This document shows, piece after piece, positions 8,897 to 17,852 of a DNA stretch of 64,000 nt. Each line of letters opens with the position of its first letter. Positions within the stretch are counted from its first letter, which is position 1. The translations under genes and the position numbers were made by a program. Origin of the DNA: Marinilabiliaceae bacterium ANBcel2 (GTDB lineage Bacteria; Bacteroidota; Bacteroidia; Bacteroidales; Marinilabiliaceae); NCBI GenBank assembly GCA_029688995.1, contig JARULA010000008.1:1-64000 (forward strand), in the 5' to 3' direction. The notes under the pieces were generated by a model. The model ran no database searches. It was given only the letters and a program-made list of their open reading frames with translations, and had not been told where the DNA came from.

Positions 8897-10009
8897 ATGA
8901 AGAAAAAAAAATTATATCTGTTTACTCTTATACTGTTTTGCACTGTCTCATTATTATCGACAGCTCAGGTAACTGTCCCCACACCATTAAATAATGATAC
9001 AGCTAAAAAAGAGATATCCCTTCCACGTTATTTTAAAACCTATTCACATGAATTCTCATTAGATACAATACCCGAAGCATCTAAATTGTTAATAAACAAC
9101 ATGCATGGCTCAATTACCTATTCCGGATGGGATATGGACTCTATTGTTTTAGAGGCAAAAGTTTGGACCGAAGCTCCATTTAGAGCAGCAGCAGTTGAGG
9201 TATATAATGAGATAACAGTTGCATCAGTATTAAATAGTGATGAATTTAGGTTTAGAACCCAAATTAGAGATAATTTCTCTCCAATATACAACTTTGGAAT
9301 CGACTACCACATTATAGGTCCAAGAGAGCTTATAATGGAAATTTACAATAGATTTGGATCGGCAACTATAACAAACTATTCGGGTAGAGGAACTTTCAAT
9401 ATTGATCACGGAGATTTAAAAATCAACTCTTATCCGAATATGGATATAGAAGAATTAATTATCAATTTAAGTAATGGAAACATTATAAGTGACAGGATTA
9501 AAAAAGGAGACATTTCACATAAGAATGGGGTTATAGAGATTGATTATACAGACTCGCTTTTGTTAAATTGTGACTTCTCAAAAGTGAGTATTAAAAATTC
9601 AATAAATGTTGATGCAACTTTAAAAACATCGAACATTGAAATTGGCTCAAATGAAAATTTGAATATTAAAGGCTCTAACTCATTTATTAAAACCGAAGAA
9701 ATTAAGAATTATGGCTTTATTGATGTAAGTGACGGAGAGATAACTATCAAGAATCTTGATTTACAATTTCAGAAACTAACATTATCAACAACCAATACAA
9801 AAATAGATTTGACAGTTGATCAAAACCTCAACTATAATATTCATGGAATAGCAGAGTTTGCAAATTTTTATCACTATGATATAGAGAATCTAAGAATAAT
9901 TAAAGAGGGAGGTCGCACATCTTTTTCAGGTGTAGTTGGTAATTCAGATTCACCCTCAACCATAATCCTGTTTGGAAGCAAAAAAGATATAACAATTAAA
10001 CAAAAATAA
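8897..10009 (+). CDS. Secreted DUF4097-like putative adhesin
   Basis: The protein has 370 residues with a lysine-rich N-terminus and signal peptide (LYLFTLILFCTVSLLSTAQ). The mature part is beta-rich: LLINNMHGSITYSGWDMDSI followed by repeated short strands such as INLSNGNIISDRIKKGDISH and ISTT-like turns. This is the pattern of DUF4097/putative auto-transporter adhesin head proteins, which form a right-handed beta-helix on the cell surface or in the periplasm. No enzyme motif is visible. It is the first gene of a set of four on the plus strand, 18 bp before the aminopeptidase. Role unknown; the family assignment rests on the strand pattern and the NxxGxIxxxGWD motif, so moderate confidence. 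Confidence 0.6.
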   Translation: MKKKKLYLFTLILFCTVSLLSTAQVTVPTPLNNDTAKKEISLPRYFKTYSHEFSLDTIPEASKLLINNMHGSITYSGWDMDSIVLEAKVWTEAPFRAAAVEVYNEITVASVLNSDEFRFRTQIRDNFSPIYNFGIDYHIIGPRELIMEIYNRFGSATITNYSGRGTFNIDHGDLKINSYPNMDIEELIINLSNGNIISDRIKKGDISHKNGVIEIDYTDSLLLNCDFSKVSIKNSINVDATLKTSNIEIGSNENLNIKGSNSFIKTEEIKNYGFIDVSDGEITIKNLDLQFQKLTLSTTNTKIDLTVDQNLNYNIHGIAEFANFYHYDIENLRIIKEGGRTSFSGVVGNSDSPSTIILFGSKKDITIKQK

Positions 10010-10027
10010 ATTATAAACCCCATAAGT

Positions 10028-11809
10028 ATGCAACAAGTCTCCGATAAACTGATTGAGTTAAGAAATAAAATGGATATCCATGGAATTGATGCATGTATAA
10101 TTCCGTCCGAAGATCCGCATCTAAGCGAATATCCATCACAACACTGGAAAATTAGAGAGTGGATTAGCGATTTTACCGGCTCAGCAGGAACTGTTGTGGT
10201 AACAGCAGAGGAAGCAGGTCTATGGGTAGATTCAAGGTATCATCTACAGGCCGAGAAGGAGCTGGACCAATCGTGTATTAATCTGTTTAAAAGCGGAGAA
10301 AAAGATATTCCGTCATATGAAGAGTGGCTTATATCTACTCTTACCCCCGGCAGCAAAATAGGGATAGACGGCAGATGTTTTTCAATATCCAAATTGCGAT
10401 CATTAACCCGTAAATTTAGAACAGCAGGGATAAAAATAGACCCTGCTATCACAATTTCAGAGGAGATATGGGATGCACGACCACCCATACCAGAAGATAC
10501 AGTTTTTATGCATGATGAAAAATATGTTGGAAGTTCCAGATCTAAAAAAATTCATGCTGTTCGAAAATCTATGAAAAGAAACAATGTATCACATTACATC
10601 ACAGTTTCTTTGGATGAGATAGCCTGGCTATTAAATTTACGAGGAAAAGATGTCCCCTATAACCCGCTATTTCATGCATTTCTTATAATTGATTATGATC
10701 AAATAAAACTATTTATAAATCCACATAAATTAACTGCTCAAATAGCTCAAAAGTTAATCGTAGATGAGGTAAAAGTATATACCTATGAAGATTTTTACCT
10801 ACATCTTGCAGATATATCTGAAGATGCAATAATATATATTGATCCCGAAAGAATAAACTCAGCAGTATATAGTACTATACCACAAAGAACAACAAAAAAA
10901 GAGGGGATTAGCATTATTGCTGATTTAAAGTCACAAAAAAACCGAATAGAAGTAGAAAATTTTAAATCAACCCTTATAAAAGACGGGGTTGCAATGATAA
11001 AATTTTTAATGTGGATTGAAGATAACTTTAAATCTGAAAACATCACTGAATATTCAGCTGTTAAAAAGTTAAAACAGATAAGGGCTCAAAACAGTGAATT
11101 TAAAGGAGAATCTTTTGCCACTATTTCGGCATATGCCGAAAATGGAGCATTAGCTCACTATAAAGCTGAAAAGTCAAACAGCGCTGTATTAAAAGAGGGT
11201 TCACTATTTCTTATCGATTCAGGCGGACAATATCCGGGCGGAACAACAGATATCACCAGAACAATTCCACTGGGTGAAATTCCCGAAGAAGCAAAAGTGG
11301 ATTATACGCTTGTATTAAAGGGACACATATCACTTGCCTCGGCGAGCTTTCCTAACGGAACAAGAGGTTGTCATTTAGATATACTTGCCCGAAAATCAAT
11401 GTGGGAATATGGAATAAATTACGGACATGGAACAGGTCATGGAATTGGATATTTTTTAAATGTGCATGAAGGACCTCAAAGTATAAGGCCCGAAGATAAT
11501 GGCATTCAATTTAAGCCGGGAATGATTACTTCTAATGAGCCTGGAATATACAGGGCAGGAAAGTATGGCATAAGAATTGAAAATCTAATCTTGTGTAAAG
11601 AGACTGAGGAGACAGATTTTGGACAATTTCTTGAATTTGAAACATTAACAATTTGTCCTATAGAGACATCCATAATAAAAAAAGAGCTGATGACTACAAC
11701 TGAGATACTCTGGTTAAACAGTTATCACACCAAAGTTAATGAGCTTTTGTCACCACACCTTTCAAATGAAGAGAAAATATGGCTTGAAAAAAAGACCAAA
11801 CAGTTATAG
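10028..11809 (+). CDS. Xaa-Pro aminopeptidase (M24B, long form)
   Basis: This enzyme removes N-terminal residues that precede proline. The 593-residue length and layout (two N-terminal creatinase-like domains, then a pita-bread catalytic domain from about residue 320) match the eukaryote-like aminopeptidase P1 form common in Bacteroidota. The metal ligands are all present: D397 and D408 in DSGGQYPGGTTDITRTIPLG, H471 in GHGTGHGIGYF, E504 in NEPGIY and E518 in GIRIENL. No signal peptide is visible, so it is probably cytoplasmic. It follows the adhesin-like gene by 18 bp and precedes the thioredoxin-like gene by 74 bp. Confidence 0.95.
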   Translation: MQQVSDKLIELRNKMDIHGIDACIIPSEDPHLSEYPSQHWKIREWISDFTGSAGTVVVTAEEAGLWVDSRYHLQAEKELDQSCINLFKSGEKDIPSYEEWLISTLTPGSKIGIDGRCFSISKLRSLTRKFRTAGIKIDPAITISEEIWDARPPIPEDTVFMHDEKYVGSSRSKKIHAVRKSMKRNNVSHYITVSLDEIAWLLNLRGKDVPYNPLFHAFLIIDYDQIKLFINPHKLTAQIAQKLIVDEVKVYTYEDFYLHLADISEDAIIYIDPERINSAVYSTIPQRTTKKEGISIIADLKSQKNRIEVENFKSTLIKDGVAMIKFLMWIEDNFKSENITEYSAVKKLKQIRAQNSEFKGESFATISAYAENGALAHYKAEKSNSAVLKEGSLFLIDSGGQYPGGTTDITRTIPLGEIPEEAKVDYTLVLKGHISLASASFPNGTRGCHLDILARKSMWEYGINYGHGTGHGIGYFLNVHEGPQSIRPEDNGIQFKPGMITSNEPGIYRAGKYGIRIENLILCKETEETDFGQFLEFETLTICPIETSIIKKELMTTTEILWLNSYHTKVNELLSPHLSNEEKIWLEKKTKQL

Positions 11810-11883
11810 AGTAAACAAGCAGAAAGTTTAGATAAAAAGCCCATTAGCAAGTAGTCTATAACAAGAAGATAAATTATTTACAC

Positions 11884-13302
11884 ATGAAATATTTAATAAT
11901 TCTAACTCAACTATTTTTAATCTCTTCTATATCGGTTTATGCAACAGAGCAAGAAGAGTACAACATCGAGATAACAGTTGAAGGCTTTGGTAATGAAGAG
12001 TTTATTCTTGGATATTACTACAATAAAAGCATGTATGTAAAAGATACAGTAAAAACAAACCAATCAGGAACAGCTGTTTTTCAAGGTGATGAAGCTTTAC
12101 CCGGAGGATTATACCTGATATATCTACCCGATGGCAACTATTTTGACCTTTTAATTAATGAAGAGCAAAATTTCAAGGTTTCAACAAGTACACCAAACCT
12201 AATTGAGGAGATGCAAATTTCCGGAGCAAAAGAGTCTTCGCTTTTTTTAGAGTATCAAAAAATGATTAAATCTCGTCAAAGTGAAGCATCACAACTTCAA
12301 CAAAGGATAGAAAACGAAACTGATTCTGATAAAAAAGAGAGGCTGCAACAGCAGTTAAGAGATATCTCTACCAAAGTTGATGATTTTACAGTTAACTCAA
12401 TTGAAAAAAATCAGGGAACGTTTTATGCAACCTTTTTAAAAGGATTACGAGATCCTGAAATACCAGACTTTGAAATTGATGAGAATGTTTCAAATCCCGA
12501 CTCAATAAGGCAGATGAAGCGATATCATTTTATGCGCAGGCACTTTTTTGATAATATCGATATGAGTGACAAACGCATTTTAAGAACACCATACTTTGCA
12601 AATCGTATTGACAACTATTTTGAAAGAGCTGTAATTCAACACCCCGATACAGTTTTAAAAGCATCAATGGATCTTGTAGAGATGAGTCGCGAAAATGATG
12701 AGGTGTTTCGATTTGTTCTACAAAACACCTTTAATCGTGCAAATGAAAGCAATATAATGGGTATGGATGCTGTACTTGTAGGATTGGCAGAAAAATATTA
12801 TCTAACAGGGGAAGCTCCCTGGGCAACAGATCAATTTTTAACGAATTTAAAAGAGAGGGTAAACGCATTAAAACCTACATTAATAGGCAATAAAGCACAA
12901 GAGCTAAAAATGAACGGTTACGATGGCAACCAATATTCTCTGCATAATATTGATGCTGAAGTAACAGTAGTGCTATTTTATGAACCATCATGCAGCCATT
13001 GTAAAGTTGTTATTCCCAAACTATACAATGATATATATCCCCAATACAACAAAGAAGAGCTGGAGGTTTTTGCAGTTTATACATTGGGGGATGTAGAAGA
13101 ATGGCATGAGTATGTAGAAGAGAATGAAATATTTGAATGGATAAATGTAGCAGATCCAACACACAGATCACAGTTTAGACATTATTACGATATAAGATCA
13201 ACTCCACTTATATATGTGCTTGATAATGAGAAAAAAATTGCAGCTAAACGAATAGATGTGGAACAACTTCCAGGATTTATAGATCACCTTCTCAACAACT
13301 AA
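11884..13302 (+). CDS. DUF4369/DUF5106 thioredoxin-fold protein
   Basis: A signal peptide (LIILTQLFLISSISVYATEQ) is followed by a DUF4369-like beta domain (about residues 25-115), a charged coiled-coil segment rich in Q/E/K (about 125-165), a DUF5106-like helical region, and a C-terminal TlpA/thioredoxin-like domain with the active-site motif C370-S-H-C373 in FYEPSCSHCKVVIPKLY. The order is typical for Bacteroidota periplasmic thiol-disulfide proteins. It probably acts in envelope redox folding or reduction; the partner is unknown. It is followed after 18 bp by the lipoprotein gene, suggesting joint expression. Confidence 0.85.
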   Translation: MKYLIILTQLFLISSISVYATEQEEYNIEITVEGFGNEEFILGYYYNKSMYVKDTVKTNQSGTAVFQGDEALPGGLYLIYLPDGNYFDLLINEEQNFKVSTSTPNLIEEMQISGAKESSLFLEYQKMIKSRQSEASQLQQRIENETDSDKKERLQQQLRDISTKVDDFTVNSIEKNQGTFYATFLKGLRDPEIPDFEIDENVSNPDSIRQMKRYHFMRRHFFDNIDMSDKRILRTPYFANRIDNYFERAVIQHPDTVLKASMDLVEMSRENDEVFRFVLQNTFNRANESNIMGMDAVLVGLAEKYYLTGEAPWATDQFLTNLKERVNALKPTLIGNKAQELKMNGYDGNQYSLHNIDAEVTVVLFYEPSCSHCKVVIPKLYNDIYPQYNKEELEVFAVYTLGDVEEWHEYVEENEIFEWINVADPTHRSQFRHYYDIRSTPLIYVLDNEKKIAAKRIDVEQLPGFIDHLLNN

Positions 13303-13320
13303 TAAAGAGATAAAAGAAGC

Positions 13321-14343
13321 ATGAGAAAGTATAAAGAGAACTCAATCTATTTTAAATCACACCTACTTTTAATAATAGTAAGTGTGACTTTCTCTATTCT
13401 GATTTCAACAGGATGTAAGGATGAAGAGAAAAAAATTCCACCACCCGAAGTATTTCTTAAAGTACCCGAAGCAGGTTTTGAAATAGAGTCGGGAGATACA
13501 ATTTATATTGAGCCCCGGATAACTTATGACTATGGTAGTAGCTATAGATGGTATCATAATAACAGTATGATATCACGCGATAAAACACTTAAAATCACAG
13601 GAGATAAACTGGGACGTAACGAATACCTTTTCATTGTTGATAATTCACAAGGCAGTGACTCCTTATTAGTTGATGTTGCAACAATAATATTAATTGATTT
13701 CAATGAATTTGAGCTGGAAGATGAGAGTCATTACACCGGCTATGATTCAGATAAGAACAGATTTATAAGTAACGGGGTAAATTTTCCTGTAAATCCCAGC
13801 TCAAATGATGAATGGACCGGATTTGCACTAAGTAATAAATATAGCAGAAGTGTAACTTCAACTCCGGATCTTTTTAGTGCTTATACACCGGCCTCGGCAG
13901 ATGATAATTTTATGCTCTATTATCAACCTCCTTCAGCATACGCTGCATCTTTATCTTTTGAAGAGGGTATTGAGCATCTTATTGAATCTTTTTCTATTGC
14001 AAATTCAACTTTTAATGCAATTTTAATGCAATTTGGAACAGAAAACGGAATTCCCAGATTTGGTGGAGAATCAAATAATAAACCTGACTGGTTTAAGGTT
14101 GTTTTTGAAGGATATGACAAAGAAGGAAAAAAAACCGGAGAAAAAGAGTTTTACTTGGCCGACTACAGGTTCGACAATAACATGAGAAACTATATAGTAA
14201 ACAACTGGAGTACCATTAAAACAGAAGAGCTTGGAAAAGTTAACAGAGTTGCAATATCACTTTATTCATCATTAACCGACAGTGAAGGAGTAATGCTCAC
14301 TCCTCCTTTTGTATGTATCAATAATATGAAAATACTGGAATAA
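13321..14343 (+). CDS. DUF4465 lipoprotein with PKD-like N-terminal domain
   Basis: The 340-residue protein carries a lipobox (ISTGC, lipidated Cys around residue 32), then a short Ig/PKD-like domain (SYRWYHNNSMISRDKTLKIT) and a C-terminal DUF4465-like domain (IDFNEFELEDESHYTGYD, WTGFALSNKYSRS, later YNIVNNWSTI-type strands and a closing VCINNMKILE). DUF4465 proteins are Bacteroidota surface or periplasmic lipoproteins of unknown ligand. It ends only 7 bp before the convergent protease gene; no terminator hairpin is visible between the two. Confidence 0.75.
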   Translation: MRKYKENSIYFKSHLLLIIVSVTFSILISTGCKDEEKKIPPPEVFLKVPEAGFEIESGDTIYIEPRITYDYGSSYRWYHNNSMISRDKTLKITGDKLGRNEYLFIVDNSQGSDSLLVDVATIILIDFNEFELEDESHYTGYDSDKNRFISNGVNFPVNPSSNDEWTGFALSNKYSRSVTSTPDLFSAYTPASADDNFMLYYQPPSAYAASLSFEEGIEHLIESFSIANSTFNAILMQFGTENGIPRFGGESNNKPDWFKVVFEGYDKEGKKTGEKEFYLADYRFDNNMRNYIVNNWSTIKTEELGKVNRVAISLYSSLTDSEGVMLTPPFVCINNMKILE

Positions 14344-14350
14344 AATAAAC

Positions 14351-16558
14351 TTAATTAACTACCGAAACCCTCTTATAAAAAGATTTGCCATCAATAATAA
14401 ATCCAATAACATATATACCATTATTTAACATTGATATATCAACAGAACCTTTGTTGTCAGTAGTATCAACAAAACTTTGATAAACCATTCTGCCATCAAC
14501 AGAGTATATCTTAATAGCAGTTGTACTTTGTGCCGTTAAATTATTACTTTTAAACCACAATGTACCATTAGCAGGATTTGGGTAGATATACAAATCTATA
14601 TCACTATCCGGAAACTCGATCTCATCTTTATGAGTATCAACAAAATCATAATCAGACACAAGCAAATCTATCCAAAAAGAGGTTTTATAATTAGAAATAT
14701 CAGCATCATCAACAGGAATCCAATTATTAAAACTATCTTTAATCCAGGCAGTATTATGATCTCTTTTATTATTATAATCTGTTTGATAAAGAGCTAAACT
14801 ATCATTAGTATTAGTATAGTCAACAGATACCGAGGCCCAAATATTCCCTGAACTTTCAACAGACTCATTAAACATCCATAAAAACTCTTTATTTGCTGAT
14901 AATTGAGAAATTGGGATATTTAGTGCTTCAATCAACTCAAATTCGGGTACACTCTCGCCCGACCACAATTGAATATTAACATCTGCTTCTACGCCATTAT
15001 AAATATAAGATAATGCAGGAACCAAATATACGCCGTAAATTTTTACAGTTTCAAAAGCACCATACATCTCAGCAAAGCCAACATCTTTTCGTGAATTATG
15101 GCCCGACCAATATCCATCTCCGCTATCAACTCCTTTTAAAACAAAGCTATCATCATCAATTATGTTTGATAATCTCATAACTGTTTCACCGCTATCCTGA
15201 TAAAAATCGAACCCCTCAACTTCCAGGGCATCACTTTCGTCAGGATCAAGCCACTTATCAAGCCGTGAATATATACCGGGAAGAAAATCCCACGCCTTTT
15301 TAAATCTGACAAAGTAATCATCATAAGGATTGTAACATGAAGCAGAACCTCCGCTTAATAATCCGGTTAATAACCCATTATGATCAAATAAGGGAGCTCC
15401 TGATGAACCAGCCTCTGTAGAACCAACCTGCCATTCATCAACATGCCAGTGAGAATTAGACAAAAAGAGTGATGTGTAGAAAGAGGCTTTTTCTACATTA
15501 TTAAATGCCTGAGAATAAACCTTAACATCTCCCTGCGGATGATGAATACTTAAAAATGGAGGTTCGGGAGTTTCATTGCGAGTCCATCCTGCCCAATATG
15601 GTCTATACTCTGCGGGAGGAGTAGATGATAATTTTAAAAGTGCCAAATCTAAAGATTCATCATAAACTATAGACTCGGCTCCCGAAATAGTTTTATCAAA
15701 GCTACCTTCAATTTGAGACTGACAATTGGGAACCTGATAGTTAAATGTAATCAAAGCCGTTTCAGCAGAACTCTCGGAGGACATACAATGAGCTGCAGTT
15801 AAATAATAGGGAGTTCCATCATATAAAGTGTTATTAACAAGAGTTCCGGTACATAGTTCAGTACCATCAAAAATAACTCTGGAAACTGATCGTTTTAATA
15901 ATTCCAAATCATCTGCACCTCCACAGGTAACATCAACATGGCAATCACCTTTAAGACCAAACCTGGTACCTATAGATTGTTTAGAGGAAAAAAGATTCAA
16001 ATAATCATGGTTTACTTTTCTAACTCTCAATTGAGATTTTCTTAAACTACTATTATCTCCTCGCAGCTCTATTATGATTTTATCTCCTTTAACTGGAGCT
16101 GTAGCTAAAACACCCGACTCGCGATTACTTTTAGATGTAAAAGCTCCCAGTATCATACTACGATCTTCATTGTATATAAAAAGAGAATCGCCCTTAACAA
16201 GATTAAATTGATCAAAAATAATATTAACTGAATATGCACCTTTTGATTTAATTGGTAGTCGCCATATAAAATATCTCTCGAACTTTTGCAGATAACCGGA
16301 ATTATCAAGAGTATAATTTACAGAAAAAGAGTGAGCAAACCGCAACGGTTCAGCATTATCTTTAGAAGATGAAGAGTAATCGTACTTCGACTGCACAGCA
16401 GAAGGAAGTGGAGGCATCACTTCTGTATGCAGATCATTTTTTTTCACAATATTATCAGTTAAGGCCAAGGGCACTCCACCATATGATAACTGCCCTTTAA
16501 TATTAATAGAGCAAATTGCGAAAAAAGATAAAAAAATATAAACCTTTAACACTCTCAC
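14351..16558 (-). CDS. T9SS-secreted trypsin-like serine endopeptidase
   Basis: The 735-residue precursor has a signal peptide (residues 1-22), a propeptide, and from about residue 196 a chymotrypsin-fold (S1) domain resembling lysyl endopeptidases. The catalytic triad is visible: H257 in LTAAHC, D304 in SLDLALL, S386 in TEAGSSGAPLFD. Several cysteines (GDCHVDVTC, ELCTG, AAHC, NCQ, ASC) fit the disulfide pattern of that group. A beta-rich middle domain is followed by a T9SS type A sorting domain (YIYPNPANGTLWF, then NGIYVIGFIIDGKSFYKRV). It is thus exported by the type IX system as an extracellular protease. A promoter match (TATATTTG) lies 41 bases upstream. Confidence 0.92.
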   Translation of the reverse strand: MRVLKVYIFLSFFAICSINIKGQLSYGGVPLALTDNIVKKNDLHTEVMPPLPSAVQSKYDYSSSSKDNAEPLRFAHSFSVNYTLDNSGYLQKFERYFIWRLPIKSKGAYSVNIIFDQFNLVKGDSLFIYNEDRSMILGAFTSKSNRESGVLATAPVKGDKIIIELRGDNSSLRKSQLRVRKVNHDYLNLFSSKQSIGTRFGLKGDCHVDVTCGGADDLELLKRSVSRVIFDGTELCTGTLVNNTLYDGTPYYLTAAHCMSSESSAETALITFNYQVPNCQSQIEGSFDKTISGAESIVYDESLDLALLKLSSTPPAEYRPYWAGWTRNETPEPPFLSIHHPQGDVKVYSQAFNNVEKASFYTSLFLSNSHWHVDEWQVGSTEAGSSGAPLFDHNGLLTGLLSGGSASCYNPYDDYFVRFKKAWDFLPGIYSRLDKWLDPDESDALEVEGFDFYQDSGETVMRLSNIIDDDSFVLKGVDSGDGYWSGHNSRKDVGFAEMYGAFETVKIYGVYLVPALSYIYNGVEADVNIQLWSGESVPEFELIEALNIPISQLSANKEFLWMFNESVESSGNIWASVSVDYTNTNDSLALYQTDYNNKRDHNTAWIKDSFNNWIPVDDADISNYKTSFWIDLLVSDYDFVDTHKDEIEFPDSDIDLYIYPNPANGTLWFKSNNLTAQSTTAIKIYSVDGRMVYQSFVDTTDNKGSVDISMLNNGIYVIGFIIDGKSFYKRVSVVN

Positions 16559-16598
16559 CTACTTTTTACAAAAATTAGAGTTCTATTTTAAAAATAAT

Positions 16599-16606
16599 CA
16601 AATATA
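16599..16606 (-). promoter_or_regulatory. Candidate -7 element for the secreted protease
   Basis: Minus strand TATATTTG matches TAnnTTTG, 41 bases before the protease ATG at 16558. It lies back-to-back with the MFS promoter match at 16652. Confidence 0.4.
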
Positions 16607-16651
16607 CGTCTTTTAACAAAATTTGTAATAGTCAAAAGTGATTTCATTAAC

Positions 16652-16659
16652 TATATTTG
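16652..16659 (+). promoter_or_regulatory. Candidate -7 element for the MFS transporter
   Basis: TATATTTG matches TAnnTTTG 27 bases before the ATG at 16686. The short leader is typical of Bacteroidota genes. Confidence 0.4.
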
Positions 16660-16685
16660 CAAACAAAATCTCATAAAAATTTTTA

Positions 16686-17852
16686 ATGATATCAACTCCG
16701 GTTAAAACAGTAATATCAGGGATCTTTATAATGCTAAGTTTAGGGACTATATATGCATGGAGTATATATGTTCCCTATCTTACAAATGATTATAACCTCT
16801 CAACAGCTCAAACCCAAATAGTTTTTGGAGCCTTTATCTCTATTTATACAATTACAATGATTTTAGTACGAAATATAATAGAAAAATATGGTCCTAAAAT
16901 CACAGGAATATTAGCTGCTCTGCTATATATCTCAGGATACCTCCTCATCTATTTTGGAGGAGTATCATTTCCTGTTTTATTTATCGGCATCTCTCTTTTA
17001 AGTGGTATTGCAACAGGGTTTGGCTATCTAATCTCCATATCGGTACCGGTTGCATGGTACCCTCAAAAAAAAGGTTTAATTACAGGCCTGGTATCCGGAG
17101 GCTTTGGTGCAGGAGCTATAGCAGAATCATATATAGCAGGAAATCTGATAAGCAGAGAAATAAATCTTGAATTAGTATTTTTAATACTGGGCATTACAAA
17201 AGGGATTATATTTTTAATTGCATCTTCACTAATTGTAAAAAAGAACGACCGCTCTATTTCAGCTTCAGATCTTATACCGGTTAAAAATTTGATAAATGAC
17301 AAAAGATTTATCAAACTTTTTATAGCAATATTTACAGGAACTTTTGCCGGACTAATGATAGTTGGAAATCTCAGACCTATAGGTCAGCAATACTCAATCC
17401 CAACAAACACCTTAATTATGGGAATAACAATATTTTCTGTTGCCAACTTCTCGGGAAGAATGATATGGGGTTGGATAAATGATTATATAGCAGGGAAAAT
17501 ATTAATTCCCCTATCACTTATTTTAACCGGTATTTTTACTCTCTATGCGGGAACTGTTACCCTCACACCAACAACATACATTATTGCAGCATTTTTAACG
17601 GGCTTTATATTTGGAGCCAACTTTGTTCTCTACGCTAACGAAACTGCTAAAGTTTATGGCTTACATAATTTAGGAAAAATATACCCCTTTATATTTTTTG
17701 GATACGGGATATCCGGCATTGCGGGTCCGTCAGCTGGAGGAGTATTAAAAGATTTAACGGGAACATATCAGTCAGCATCAATATTAGCTTTAATATTAGC
17801 TTTACTGGTTACTATACTGCTGCTATTTTCACAGTTCAAATCTAAAAGATGA
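16686..17852 (+). CDS. MFS transporter, oxalate/formate antiporter (OFA)-like
   Basis: The 388-residue protein has about twelve hydrophobic segments. The first helix contains GTIYAWSIYVPYL, the signature of the OFA family of major facilitator antiporters. Further family features are YGPKITGILAALLY after helix 2 and the loop PQKKGLITGLVSGGFGAGA between helices 4 and 5. Members exchange small carboxylates such as oxalate and formate, but many are uncharacterised, so the substrate here is unknown. Its last 85 bases overlap the 3' end of the convergent ATP-grasp gene. Confidence 0.88.
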   Translation: MISTPVKTVISGIFIMLSLGTIYAWSIYVPYLTNDYNLSTAQTQIVFGAFISIYTITMILVRNIIEKYGPKITGILAALLYISGYLLIYFGGVSFPVLFIGISLLSGIATGFGYLISISVPVAWYPQKKGLITGLVSGGFGAGAIAESYIAGNLISREINLELVFLILGITKGIIFLIASSLIVKKNDRSISASDLIPVKNLINDKRFIKLFIAIFTGTFAGLMIVGNLRPIGQQYSIPTNTLIMGITIFSVANFSGRMIWGWINDYIAGKILIPLSLILTGIFTLYAGTVTLTPTTYIIAAFLTGFIFGANFVLYANETAKVYGLHNLGKIYPFIFFGYGISGIAGPSAGGVLKDLTGTYQSASILALILALLVTILLLFSQFKSKR

